Positions 25,323-33,441 of a stretch of 47,532 nt of DNA are shown one piece after another. The stretch covers positions 1 through 47,532 of the forward strand of contig JAAEKY010000215.1 of NCBI GenBank assembly GCA_024227235.1. The letters run 5' to 3'. The notes beneath the pieces were generated by a model. It had not been told where the DNA came from, did no database searches, and saw only the letters and a program-made list of their open reading frames with translations. The translations under genes were made by a program, and so were the position numbers. Every line of letters begins with the position of its first letter. Position 1 is the first letter of the stretch. Source of the stretch: Desulfobacteraceae bacterium (GTDB taxonomy: Bacteria > Desulfobacterota > Desulfobacteria > Desulfobacterales > Desulfobacteraceae).

Positions 25323-26884
25323 AATAGATGCTGGTGAATAGTTTCTGGTATAATTTGAACCATATCTGATGCTATAAAGCCAAAATCCCCCATATTTCGG
25401 GAGAGAATGTCTCCACATAGGCCATGGATGAAAACGCCTGCAAGACTTGCCTGATCCACGGTAAGTCCTTGGGCACTAAACCCTGCTATTATACCGGTCA
25501 GCACATCTCCCATTCCGCCGGAAGCCATTCCAGGATTGCCTGTGGGGCAAATATATGATCTGCCATTTGGAAGGCTGATAATCGTTTGGGCGCCTTTTAA
25601 AATAAGGATGCTATTATACTCTTTGGCAAATTGGGAGGCAAACTCGATTCTGTTTGCCTGAATCTCTTTAGTTGTTACATTACAAAGCCTTGCCATTTCA
25701 CCAGGGTGGGGCGTTAACACGGCTGGTGCCTTTTTCTTTTTTAAGACCGTTAGGTTATCCGCGATACAATTGATGGCGTCTGCATCTATTATCAGCGGGA
25801 CTTTGACTTTTTGAATAATTTTTTGAACTAATTTTTTTGTTCCGGTGTTCGTGCCAAGGCCAGGGCCAATGGCAAGGGCTTGTTTATCTTTTAAAAGTGT
25901 TTGAATCTTGTCAAAACAATTATCTGTTAAGAGTCCTTTTTCTTTTTCCGGTAAAGGATGGGTCATGGGTTCAATAACCTGGGGCTCAATGATTTTATTG
26001 AGGCTTTTGGCGATTCCTAAAGTCACAAGGCCTGTTCCGCATCGCATGGCTGCATTGGCGCAAAGCGCGGAGGCACCTGTTTTTCCTGTAGATCCGGCAA
26101 TGACCAATACATGGCCGAAACTGCCTTTATGGCTGTTAAATTCTCTTGAAGGAAAAAAGGGTTTGATCTCTTCTTTATTGATCAAAGAAAGTGGTATATT
26201 TTTTTCTTTTTCAATAAAAAAAGGGATACCAATGTCAATTATGTCTAATTCTCCGGTATACGTATTTCCCGGATAGAGAATATGACCGATTTTTGCAAAA
26301 GCGAACGTAGCTGTTGCATGGGCTTTCACAGCAACACCCAAAGGCTGGCCTGTATCAGAATGAAGGCCGGATGGAATATCGATTGAGAAAATGGGTTTTT
26401 TGCTACGATTTATTAATTCAATCGCATCCTTGAAAAATCCTCGGACATCTGAATTAAGCCCTGTGCCTAAAATGGCATCTATGAAAAGGTCATGGTGGAT
26501 AATTTGGGTTTTTTGATGCTTAAACGTATCTATATTGGGGATTTCAATAATGCCACGGGTAGAAGCTTTATTGCATAATGTTTGATATAGATCCATATTA
26601 AATTTTGCATCGCCAGTCACTTTTTTTTTTGAAGATAGTAAAAAAACGGTGACATCAATTCCTTTTTCCATTAAATACCGGGCAATAACAAATCCATCTC
26701 CGCCATTATTGCCTCTTCCGGCGATCACAGCGACTTTTTTTGATCCGATATCTTTAAACTTTCTCATCAGGAAATCAAATGCGCCTCTTCCGGCATTTTC
26801 CATTAAAACTATGCCGGGTAACCCAAAAGATTCAATGGTTTGCTTATCCATATCCTGCATTTGACTGGCAGTTACAAGAAACAT
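25319..26884 (-). CDS. nnr: Bifunctional NAD(P)H-hydrate epimerase / dehydratase
   Basis: Nnr repairs damaged (hydrated) NADH and NADPH. This 521-residue protein has both domains: YjeF_N epimerase (about 1-215, with AGRGNNGGDGFVIARY) and YjeF_C ADP/ATP-dependent dehydratase (about 230-515, with LTPHPGEMARLC and MASGGMGDVLTGIIAG). I chose the ATG at 26884 because GGGAGGA lies six bases upstream and the conserved sequence begins MFLVTASQMQ. An upstream in-frame start at 26962 adds 26 unrelated residues. A foldback element lies 40 bases upstream. The usual neighbour of nnr is tsaE, as here. Confidence 0.95.
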   Translation of the reverse strand: MFLVTASQMQDMDKQTIESFGLPGIVLMENAGRGAFDFLMRKFKDIGSKKVAVIAGRGNNGGDGFVIARYLMEKGIDVTVFLLSSKKKVTGDAKFNMDLYQTLCNKASTRGIIEIPNIDTFKHQKTQIIHHDLFIDAILGTGLNSDVRGFFKDAIELINRSKKPIFSIDIPSGLHSDTGQPLGVAVKAHATATFAFAKIGHILYPGNTYTGELDIIDIGIPFFIEKEKNIPLSLINKEEIKPFFPSREFNSHKGSFGHVLVIAGSTGKTGASALCANAAMRCGTGLVTLGIAKSLNKIIEPQVIEPMTHPLPEKEKGLLTDNCFDKIQTLLKDKQALAIGPGLGTNTGTKKLVQKIIQKVKVPLIIDADAINCIADNLTVLKKKKAPAVLTPHPGEMARLCNVTTKEIQANRIEFASQFAKEYNSILILKGAQTIISLPNGRSYICPTGNPGMASGGMGDVLTGIIAGFSAQGLTVDQASLAGVFIHGLCGDILSRNMGDFGFIASDMVQIIPETIHQHLL

Positions 26885-26923
26885 GTCATTCCTCCCATGA
26901 ATGGATGTTGTGGATGAAATCAA

Positions 26924-27065
26924 GAGACCTTTGAATACTGCTCCCTTTTGCCCAATTGCCACGGAATATTAAAATGATAATCTTCAAAATATTCAATATA
27001 TTCCTCCGGTTATAATTTTAATCTTCCTTGCAATAAAACAAAATTGAACAGTATTCAAAGGTCTC
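26924..27065. mobile_element. Foldback (MITE-like) element after the histidine-kinase stop
   Basis: GAGACCTTTGAATACTG (26924-26940) is perfectly inverted at 27049-27065 (17 of 17). The pairing continues inward imperfectly (CTCCCTTTTGCCC against CTGTTCAATTTTG, then GGAATATTAAAATGAT against GGAAGATTAAAATTAT), so most of this 142-base stretch can fold into one long hairpin. It abuts the histidine-kinase stop codon at 27067-27069. It has no coding capacity. It is too long and has too imperfect a stem for a simple terminator, so I read it as a non-autonomous foldback element. Confidence 0.6.
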
Positions 27066-27066
27066 A

Positions 27067-28788
27067 TCAATAGGGCAGTTTAATAATAAATTTGGTATTT
27101 TTTTGAGGTGTCGATTCTACCATCATTTCACCTTTATGATCTTTGACAATAATGAAATAGGAAACAGAGAGACCTAATCCTGTTCCTACTCCAACTGCTT
27201 TAGTCGTGAAGAAGGGCTCAAATAATCTTTTTTTGGTTTCTTCTTCAATCCCGTGACCATTATCTTCGATTTCAACACAGGCGAAAGTACCTTCTTTATA
27301 AAGTCGAATGATAAAATGAGGTGAAAATGATTTTTCTTTAATATCAAACATCGCTTCAGCCCCATTTTTTAAAATATTTAAAAAAACCTGCTGAATTTTA
27401 TTTTTATCACAACGTACAGGGGGGGCGGTATCAAATTCTTCTATGATTTTGATGAGTTTAAAATCATACTGTTTTTTAAGGTTATAGTCGCTTTTGGCGA
27501 GCTCAATGGTTTTTCTCAAAACGGTTGAGAGATCGTGAGCCTCGATTATGGCATCACTTTTTCTAGCAAAGCCAAGCATATTTTTAACAATTCTTGCCGC
27601 CCGGTTTCCCGTTTCATTGATCAGGTCTAATTTTTGAAGGATCTCTCTTTTTTCCATATAAGCGCGAATATTATCCATTGAAATCCCCACTTCCCTGGCT
27701 GCATTTACATTCGCTTTGATATCCAGAGAAATTCTATTTTGAACCACTTGGGCATTTTGCATCATGCCGGCAAGGGGGTTATTAATTTCATGCGCCATTC
27801 CTGCGGCGAGTCCACCAATGGACAACATTTTTTCAGATTGTATCATCATTTCTTCAAGGCGAACCTGGTCGGTGATATCGTCCATACGAATAACAACACC
27901 ATCCACTTCATTGGTCTTCAAAGGATAGATAATAATATCTTCATAGCGTGTTTCTTTACCCGTGAAATATTTTTGTCTTAATTGAGTTTTAATCTTGTTG
28001 AATTTAATACTTTCTTTTATTTCATCTATATTTTGAGAGAGCCTTGGAAAAACATGTATAAGGTTCTTTCCTTTAGCCTCCCCAGCTTTAATTGTTGTTT
28101 CAAGCTCGGCCTGAGAATTCCACTGGGTAACCATCCTGTTTTTATCCACCCCCACAAGAATTGATGGCATAGAGTTAATGATATTGTAAAGATAGTTCTC
28201 TACAACATCGAGCTCATCAAGGGATTGTTTTCGTTCAATGGCAAGCGCTATATGATTTGAAGCAGAGACAATAATATCAATATCTTTTTTTGCAAAGGTG
28301 CTTGGGTCTGAGTAGCTTTGTATGGCAACCACTCCAATGACATCTTTTCTAACAATTAGAGGAACTCCAATCCAGACTTTTGACAATCGTCCAATGGTTC
28401 TTTTTTCATCAGCTCTTTGTTTTAGCTGTTTTTCATTTAAATAAACAGGGCGTTTTTTTGCGATCACTTCACTGGTTAAGGATTTACCTTCTGCAAAGGA
28501 AAGATCTTCGTAACGGGTATCTTTAAATTCATCAATATGAAAGGGAAAATGGATGATATTTTTTTTGGGGTTGAAAATAGCAATATAGAAATTTGGCAAC
28601 TTCATCAGCCTGTTCAATGAATCATAGATAGACTGATAAAGCGCGTTTAAATCATTGGTTGCATTCACAGCATTTGAGATATCAAAAAGGGTCTGGGTCA
28701 GTTTTTCAGAAAATGTTTTTTTTTCAGCTTGTTTTTCGAGTTCTACAATACGCTTTTCAAGTTCTTTATATGTAGGTTTATTACCCAT
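27067..28788 (-). CDS. GAF-PAS sensor histidine kinase
   Basis: A 573-residue soluble kinase with no membrane helix. The order is a short N-terminal coiled coil (PTYKELEKRIVELEKQ), a GAF domain (about 35-190), a PAS domain (about 195-310), HisKA with phospho-acceptor His333 in GGLAAGMAHEINNPLAG, and a HATPase domain to the end. ATP-lid motifs are visible (NILKNGAEAM as N-box, IEDNGHGI and FEPFFTTKAVGVGTGLGL). It is a cytosolic sensor whose ligand cannot be told. No response regulator is adjacent. The stop is directly followed by the foldback element. Confidence 0.94.
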   Translation of the reverse strand: MGNKPTYKELEKRIVELEKQAEKKTFSEKLTQTLFDISNAVNATNDLNALYQSIYDSLNRLMKLPNFYIAIFNPKKNIIHFPFHIDEFKDTRYEDLSFAEGKSLTSEVIAKKRPVYLNEKQLKQRADEKRTIGRLSKVWIGVPLIVRKDVIGVVAIQSYSDPSTFAKKDIDIIVSASNHIALAIERKQSLDELDVVENYLYNIINSMPSILVGVDKNRMVTQWNSQAELETTIKAGEAKGKNLIHVFPRLSQNIDEIKESIKFNKIKTQLRQKYFTGKETRYEDIIIYPLKTNEVDGVVIRMDDITDQVRLEEMMIQSEKMLSIGGLAAGMAHEINNPLAGMMQNAQVVQNRISLDIKANVNAAREVGISMDNIRAYMEKREILQKLDLINETGNRAARIVKNMLGFARKSDAIIEAHDLSTVLRKTIELAKSDYNLKKQYDFKLIKIIEEFDTAPPVRCDKNKIQQVFLNILKNGAEAMFDIKEKSFSPHFIIRLYKEGTFACVEIEDNGHGIEEETKKRLFEPFFTTKAVGVGTGLGLSVSYFIIVKDHKGEMMVESTPQKNTKFIIKLPY

Positions 28789-28921
28789 TGTAAGCCCTTA
28801 AATTTAACATAGAAACAAACAATTTTGATGGCCATTAAAATATGTATAACCAAAATAATTTTAGTAGTTTTACATAATTTGATTTAAATGAAAAGCCAAT
28901 TATATGAATTTTAGTGGCGTT

Positions 28922-29935
28922 TTACCATTTGGCAAAATGCTCTTCTACCACACCACCAACGTGAGAAAGGTGAAAAGTAGGGTTGTCTTTTGTTTTTATT
29001 GAGCCTTCAAAAGACCCACAGGGTTGTATAAACTTGCTTATTATAATACCAAGATTATCATTCGCCCTTCGAATCCCTTCAGGTGAGAATCTAAGGTTGA
29101 TCAGATCATCTTTGCTTTTAATACGCCATGGCTGTTCAGGGTTCTTGGTGTCATATTGGAATGTCATATCTTTTTGTTTATAGGGGGTACCGTTGATCCA
29201 GACTATATTTTCCTGTAAACCATTCTCATAAACACCAGAGGAAAAATTAAATCCAATTTGAGCACCATCATCGGAAAATCCTGCACCACATGCCCAGTTC
29301 CAAAATGTTTGTCTAGGGTAAAACCCATGGGTCCAGTCAAATACAGCAAAGGTATTTTTAGACGAAAGGTTAAAGCTTTTTTTATTGATAGTGATGTTTC
29401 CTTTTGCTTTTAGTCCGGCAGTTTTTGATGTAAAGGCAGGTTTGCTATTTTTCATAGGCATCAAAAAATGCATAGGCGAAATACCGCTATCCGGTTCAAT
29501 AACCTTGATGTCAGCGATAAGGGATTTTCCCGGCAGAAAAAAAGAGGTATTAATTGTGCTTTGAACCGGTTTTTTATGATGGGTAAGGGTAAGTTTTCCT
29601 CTAAGGCTTTTATAACTGCAAACACCGTTTTCAGGGTTCCGGTCATATCGAACCTGTCCGACAGGTGGGAATACAAGAGAATGATTCATCATTTTTTGCT
29701 CTTTTCTATCGAACCCAAAGGCAAATGCACTGGCAATATATCCAAGGTGCACCACAGCACACCCGAAAATAATATCTGGATGAATAATCCCCATATAACA
29801 CCAGCGTTTTTCTTTAAACCGTTCAAAAGAAAAGAAATGGTTGTCTAACTCTAATAAATCTTTGGTATCCGGATAGTCAAAATTGCCAGACCATTGAAAA
29901 GGAGGTACAATGTTCTTCTCGTTTTTATGTGTCAT
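28922..29935 (-). CDS. DUF2804 family protein
   Basis: A 337-residue protein of the DUF2804 family, recognised by FDWTHGFYPRQTFWNWACG near 198-216 and the paired all-beta architecture with GVYENGLQENIVWING. The function is unknown. The fold of the family resembles lipocalin-like or hydroxyneurosporene-synthase-type beta proteins, which is family knowledge and not shown here. It has no signal peptide. Its start overlaps the tag stop by four bases, so it is translated with tag. Confidence 0.85.
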   Translation of the reverse strand: MTHKNEKNIVPPFQWSGNFDYPDTKDLLELDNHFFSFERFKEKRWCYMGIIHPDIIFGCAVVHLGYIASAFAFGFDRKEQKMMNHSLVFPPVGQVRYDRNPENGVCSYKSLRGKLTLTHHKKPVQSTINTSFFLPGKSLIADIKVIEPDSGISPMHFLMPMKNSKPAFTSKTAGLKAKGNITINKKSFNLSSKNTFAVFDWTHGFYPRQTFWNWACGAGFSDDGAQIGFNFSSGVYENGLQENIVWINGTPYKQKDMTFQYDTKNPEQPWRIKSKDDLINLRFSPEGIRRANDNLGIIISKFIQPCGSFEGSIKTKDNPTFHLSHVGGVVEEHFAKW

Positions 29936-30498
29936 TTATCCATAACTTCCCTATATCTGAAACAAGAGACAAGATGATCATTGACCATGCCGACGGCCTG
30001 CATATGAGCATAGATAATAGTCGACCCCACAAATTTAAATCCCCGCTGTTTTAAATCTTTTGAAAAGATATCAGATTCTTTAGTTGTCGCCGGTATTTGA
30101 TCAAGCGTTTTAAAAGAGTTTATCTTTTGTGCTCCATCCACAAACTGCCAGGAGTATGAATTAAACGATCCAAATTCTTCCTGGATTTTAATAAATGCCT
30201 GAGCATTTGTCACAGCGGCATTGACTTTGAGTTTGTTTCGAATAATACCAGGGTCCAAAAGGAGTTCCTTGATTTTCTTTGGCGTGAATCCAGCGACTTT
30301 TTCTACATTGAAATTGGCAAATGCTTTTTTATAGCCGGGTCTTCTTTTAAGGATTGTTAGCCAGGAAAGTCCTGCCTGAGCACCTTCTAAAATGATAAAT
30401 TCAAAAAGTTTTTGATCATCATGGACCGGAACACCCCATTCTTCGTCGTGATATTTGATATAAATGGGATCATTCGTTGGCCAGGGGCATCTTTCCAT
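29932..30498 (-). CDS. tag: 3-methyladenine DNA glycosylase I
   Basis: Tag removes 3-methyladenine from alkylated DNA. This 188-residue protein has the zinc site exactly where the Escherichia coli enzyme has it: Cys4 (ERCPW), His17 (KYHDEEWG), His175 and Cys179 (VNDHLVSCFRY). The Glu/Trp-containing pocket region EGAQAGLSWLTIL is also present. It follows arfB and overlaps the DUF2804 gene by four bases, so the three probably form one transcript. Confidence 0.96.
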   Translation of the reverse strand: MERCPWPTNDPIYIKYHDEEWGVPVHDDQKLFEFIILEGAQAGLSWLTILKRRPGYKKAFANFNVEKVAGFTPKKIKELLLDPGIIRNKLKVNAAVTNAQAFIKIQEEFGSFNSYSWQFVDGAQKINSFKTLDQIPATTKESDIFSKDLKQRGFKFVGSTIIYAHMQAVGMVNDHLVSCFRYREVMDK

Positions 30499-30518
30499 AG
30501 TTTTTTCCTGAATATGAT

Positions 30519-30953
30519 TTAATAATCCACTTTTTTCCTTAATTCTTTGGTCCGGCCGCGTTTGGTCTTGCTGTCCAGTCGCTTTTTTACTGCATTCTTT
30601 TTAGGCCTTGTTTTTTTCCGTTTCTTTTTTGTAGCAAGCGCACTTTGTATAAGAGATTGCAACCTTTTCAGGGCATCTTCCCTGTTCTTTTCTCTGGTTC
30701 GGAAACTTTGTGCTTTAATCACAATTATACCCGTTTTAGAAATCCTTTGGTCATTCAAATTTAATAATTTACTTTTTACTTTATCGGGCAGGCTGGATTC
30801 ATGGATATCAAATCTTAGATGGACTGCACTTGAAACTTTATTTACATTTTGACCGCCTGCGCCCTGGGCCCGGATAGCCTGGAATACAATTTGAGATTCC
30901 GGGATGCTTATATTATTATTTATTATTATCATATTAGGTCCAACTGTGATCAT
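30519..30953 (-). CDS. arfB: Alternative ribosome-rescue factor ArfB (peptidyl-tRNA hydrolase)
   Basis: ArfB frees stalled ribosomes. This protein has the GGQ hydrolase motif in RAQGAGGQNVNKVSSAV near residues 28-44 and a long basic C-terminal tail (KKKRKKTRPKKN and KRGRTKELRKK), the features that separate ArfB from release factors. The 144-residue length is normal. Two starts are possible: ATG at 30953 or at 30932; the second matches the family N-terminus better. No strong ribosome site precedes either. It is 20 bases upstream of tag. Confidence 0.93.
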   Translation of the reverse strand: MITVGPNMIIINNNISIPESQIVFQAIRAQGAGGQNVNKVSSAVHLRFDIHESSLPDKVKSKLLNLNDQRISKTGIIVIKAQSFRTREKNREDALKRLQSLIQSALATKKKRKKTRPKKNAVKKRLDSKTKRGRTKELRKKVDY

Positions 30954-31094
30954 TTTAAAAAGTGTTTGTTATTGATTTATGAAAATTTTAAGGCCCTGTC
31001 AACGCGAGATAAACTATCTTCACAGGTTTGTTGCCGTTCAATTTATATTTTTATAGTATTTACCAAGGTTAAAAAATATTTTTAATCTGGATAA

Positions 31095-31170
31095 TTTGCC
31101 ATAACAGATTTCATATAACCCGTTCCAGGCAGATTAACTTACGTTCGCCGGATGGACATTGCAACAAATT
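31095..31170. repeat. Dispersed repeat, copy 2
   Basis: The first part (TTTGCCATAA ... ATAACCCGTT) aligns with 41734-41765, and the second (31138-31170) with 9238-9270. This copy therefore joins the parts seen in the other two and defines one repeat family of about 75 bases with the core CGGATGGACATTG. Confidence 0.65.
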
Positions 31171-31171
31171 C

Positions 31172-31246
31172 TAACCTGAAGGTCACACGTAACCTAAAGG
31201 TCACACGTAAATATGTTCCGTTATCCTTAAAATGCATATAGGAGTG
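31172..31246. repeat. Tandem unit and half of a distant inverted repeat
   Basis: An 18-base unit occurs twice in tandem (31172-31189 and 31190-31207, one mismatch; core AAGGTCACACG). The stretch 31190-31246 recurs inverted at 46359-46414, with about 50 of 57 positions identical and one gap. Confidence 0.75.
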
Positions 31247-31479
31247 CAGCAATCTAATTATAATATTTTATTTCGGAACATTAATATGAGAACTGGTATA
31301 GTAAAATTGATAGGGCGGATAAGACACCTTGGATCGGAACGGGTTTGTGTGAATTATTTAGAGAATATGATTCTTATATCAGCTTTTAATAGATGATTTT
31401 GACTTTTCAACGAATAATGAATATATTATCGTTTGGTTTTTTTTAAGTTAAATGAGTGGAGAAATTAAAAGAGATAAAT

Positions 31480-31971
31480 ATGAAAAAACCTGAGGTTAAA
31501 ATAGGATCAGGATATGATGTTCACAGGTTTGCATCCGGCAGAAAATTAATTTTAGGCGGTATAGAAATTGCTTTTAACTGGGGCTTGGCAGGGCATTCTG
31601 ATGCAGATGTTTTAATTCATGCTGTTTGCGATGCTATTTTAGGCGCAGCGGGCCTAGGGGATATTGGAGAACATTTTCCTGATACGGATTCCGCGTATAA
31701 GGGAATTTCAAGTATGGTATTGCTTGAAAAATGTGGGGCCATGTTGGCGGAACAAGGCTATGAAATTTCAAATATCGACTGCACTGTGCTGGCTCAGGTC
31801 CCAAAAATAAGTCCTTATAAAAAACAGATGGAAGAAAATATAGCAAAGCGTTTGAACATGGATTCAGCCCATGTAAATGTAAAGGCAACCACAACAGAAA
31901 AATTAGGGTTTATTGGAAAAGAGCAGGGCATAGCTGCCCAATGTATGTTATTAATAAAGGCTATTTCATAA
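31480..31971 (+). CDS. ispF: 2-C-methyl-D-erythritol 2,4-cyclodiphosphate synthase
   Basis: IspF makes the cyclodiphosphate of the non-mevalonate isoprenoid pathway. The protein is 163 residues from the ATG at 31480, normal for a trimeric zinc enzyme. Metal ligands lie in GSGYDVHRF (Asp and His near 11-13) and in LAGHSDADVLIHAV (His near 45). The C-terminal ATTTEKLGFIGKEQGIAAQ is diagnostic. I prefer this ATG over an in-frame GTG at 31456, which adds eight residues. It is followed by cysS 36 bases later, a pairing found in other bacteria. ispD is not adjacent. Confidence 0.96.
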   Translation: MKKPEVKIGSGYDVHRFASGRKLILGGIEIAFNWGLAGHSDADVLIHAVCDAILGAAGLGDIGEHFPDTDSAYKGISSMVLLEKCGAMLAEQGYEISNIDCTVLAQVPKISPYKKQMEENIAKRLNMDSAHVNVKATTTEKLGFIGKEQGIAAQCMLLIKAIS

Positions 31972-32007
31972 ATATAATCGGGGAAAAAAATATAACAGGA
32001 TAAATCA

Positions 32008-33441
32008 ATGAGTTTAAAAGTATATAATACGTTACATGGTAAAAAAGAAAAATTTGAATCCCGAATAGAAGGTAAGGTCGGCATGTATGTATGCGGTCCA
32101 ACTGTATATGACACCAGCCATATCGGTCATGCCCGGTCAGTTGTTGTCTTTGATACGATCTTCAGATGGTTTACCCATCTTGGATATGATGTCAAGTATG
32201 TCAGGAATTTTACAGATGTTGATGATAAGATTATTAAAAAATCAAACGAGACCGGACAAGATTGTACAGCCATTACTCAAAAATATATTGATGAATTCCA
32301 TAATGAAATGGATGCTCTTAATGTACTAAGACCCAGCGTGGAACCTAAAGCCACAGAACATATCGAGCATATTATTAATTTTATACAAATGCTGATCGAT
32401 AAAGATAAAGCCTACCATGTACAAGGAGGGGATGTCTATTTTTCTATTGATTCTTTTAAAGATTATGGCATGCTTTCTGGCCGCAACCCTGATGACATGA
32501 GGGCTGGGGCGAGAATTGCTGTAGATGAGAAAAAGAAGAGTCCTCTGGATTTTGCGTTGTGGAAACTGGCAAAACCTGGTGAACCTTTTTGGGAAAGCCC
32601 ATGGGGTGAGGGCAGACCAGGCTGGCATATAGAGTGCTCAGCTATGAGCTATGAATACTTGGGAGAAGGATTTGATATTCATGGCGGTGGAAAAGACTTG
32701 ATTTTTCCCCATCATGAAAATGAGATTGCCCAAAGCGAGGCTGTATTTGGTGGCCAATTTGTTAAATATTGGATTCATAATGGTTTCGTAGATATAAACA
32801 ATGAAAAAATGTCAAAATCCCTGGGTAATTTTACCATGATCAAAGAAGTCCTTGAGGCATATTCTCCTGAAGTGATTCGTATGTTTCTTTTATCAAATCA
32901 TTATAGAAGCCCTATTGATTATAGTGAAGGCTCCATGAGAGAAGTATCCATTGGCCTGGATAGGATTTATTCATTTCTTGAAAGATTGGAAAATGCCGGT
33001 ATAAAAATAGATGCATCCCAAAAAGGTGAATTATGGGATGATTTTTCAACTGCCATGAACGATGATTTTAATTCTGCAAAGGGTATTGCCTGTGTTTTTG
33101 AAGCCGTTAAAAAAGGGAACAGATTTTTAGATGATGCAAATGATACACCCGATCAGGATACACTGAATGTCTTAAGTCTTTTTTATAATGATGTTAAAGC
33201 CATTTCCAATATTTTAGGGATGTTCTTATTAGACCCTGTCTCCTATTTTAAAGCAAAAAAAGATAAGGGTGTGGAAGATATGGCCATAGATCCTTCCCAA
33301 ATTGAAGATTTAATCCAGCAACGAACAAATGCGCGTAAAAATAAAAATTTTGCTAAAGCCGATGAGATCAGGGACCTTCTTCAAAGTAAGAATATAACCC
33401 TTGAAGATGGGCCGGAAGGGACAACCTGGCGATTTGAATAA
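32008..33441 (+). CDS. cysS: Cysteinyl-tRNA synthetase
   Basis: A 477-residue class I synthetase that charges tRNA(Cys). The HIGH signature is HIGHAR in the GPTVYDTSHIGHARS block near residues 30-44, and KMSKS lies in INNEKMSKSLGNF near 267. The zinc site includes the Cys in YVCGPTVYD and the histidines of GGKDLIFPHHENEIAQ. The C-terminal DALR-type region and the end EDGPEGTTWRF are typical. Its last bases overlap possible starts of the next gene. Confidence 0.97.
   Translation: MSLKVYNTLHGKKEKFESRIEGKVGMYVCGPTVYDTSHIGHARSVVVFDTIFRWFTHLGYDVKYVRNFTDVDDKIIKKSNETGQDCTAITQKYIDEFHNEMDALNVLRPSVEPKATEHIEHIINFIQMLIDKDKAYHVQGGDVYFSIDSFKDYGMLSGRNPDDMRAGARIAVDEKKKSPLDFALWKLAKPGEPFWESPWGEGRPGWHIECSAMSYEYLGEGFDIHGGGKDLIFPHHENEIAQSEAVFGGQFVKYWIHNGFVDINNEKMSKSLGNFTMIKEVLEAYSPEVIRMFLLSNHYRSPIDYSEGSMREVSIGLDRIYSFLERLENAGIKIDASQKGELWDDFSTAMNDDFNSAKGIACVFEAVKKGNRFLDDANDTPDQDTLNVLSLFYNDVKAISNILGMFLLDPVSYFKAKKDKGVEDMAIDPSQIEDLIQQRTNARKNKNFAKADEIRDLLQSKNITLEDGPEGTTWRFE

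Larger units (their letters stand above)
30954..31479. other. Intergenic region with dispersed repeats
   Basis: About 520 bases between divergent arfB and ispF. Bases 31095-31170 and 31172-31246 are two repeat types described separately. The remainder is AT-rich with no recognisable gene. The ispF ATG at 31480 follows AAAAGAG. Confidence 0.6.

Noticed and set aside
25323-25418. N-terminal extension of TsaE
   Set aside because: The extra residues lie inside nnr and are not conserved; the ATGA overlap marks the real start.
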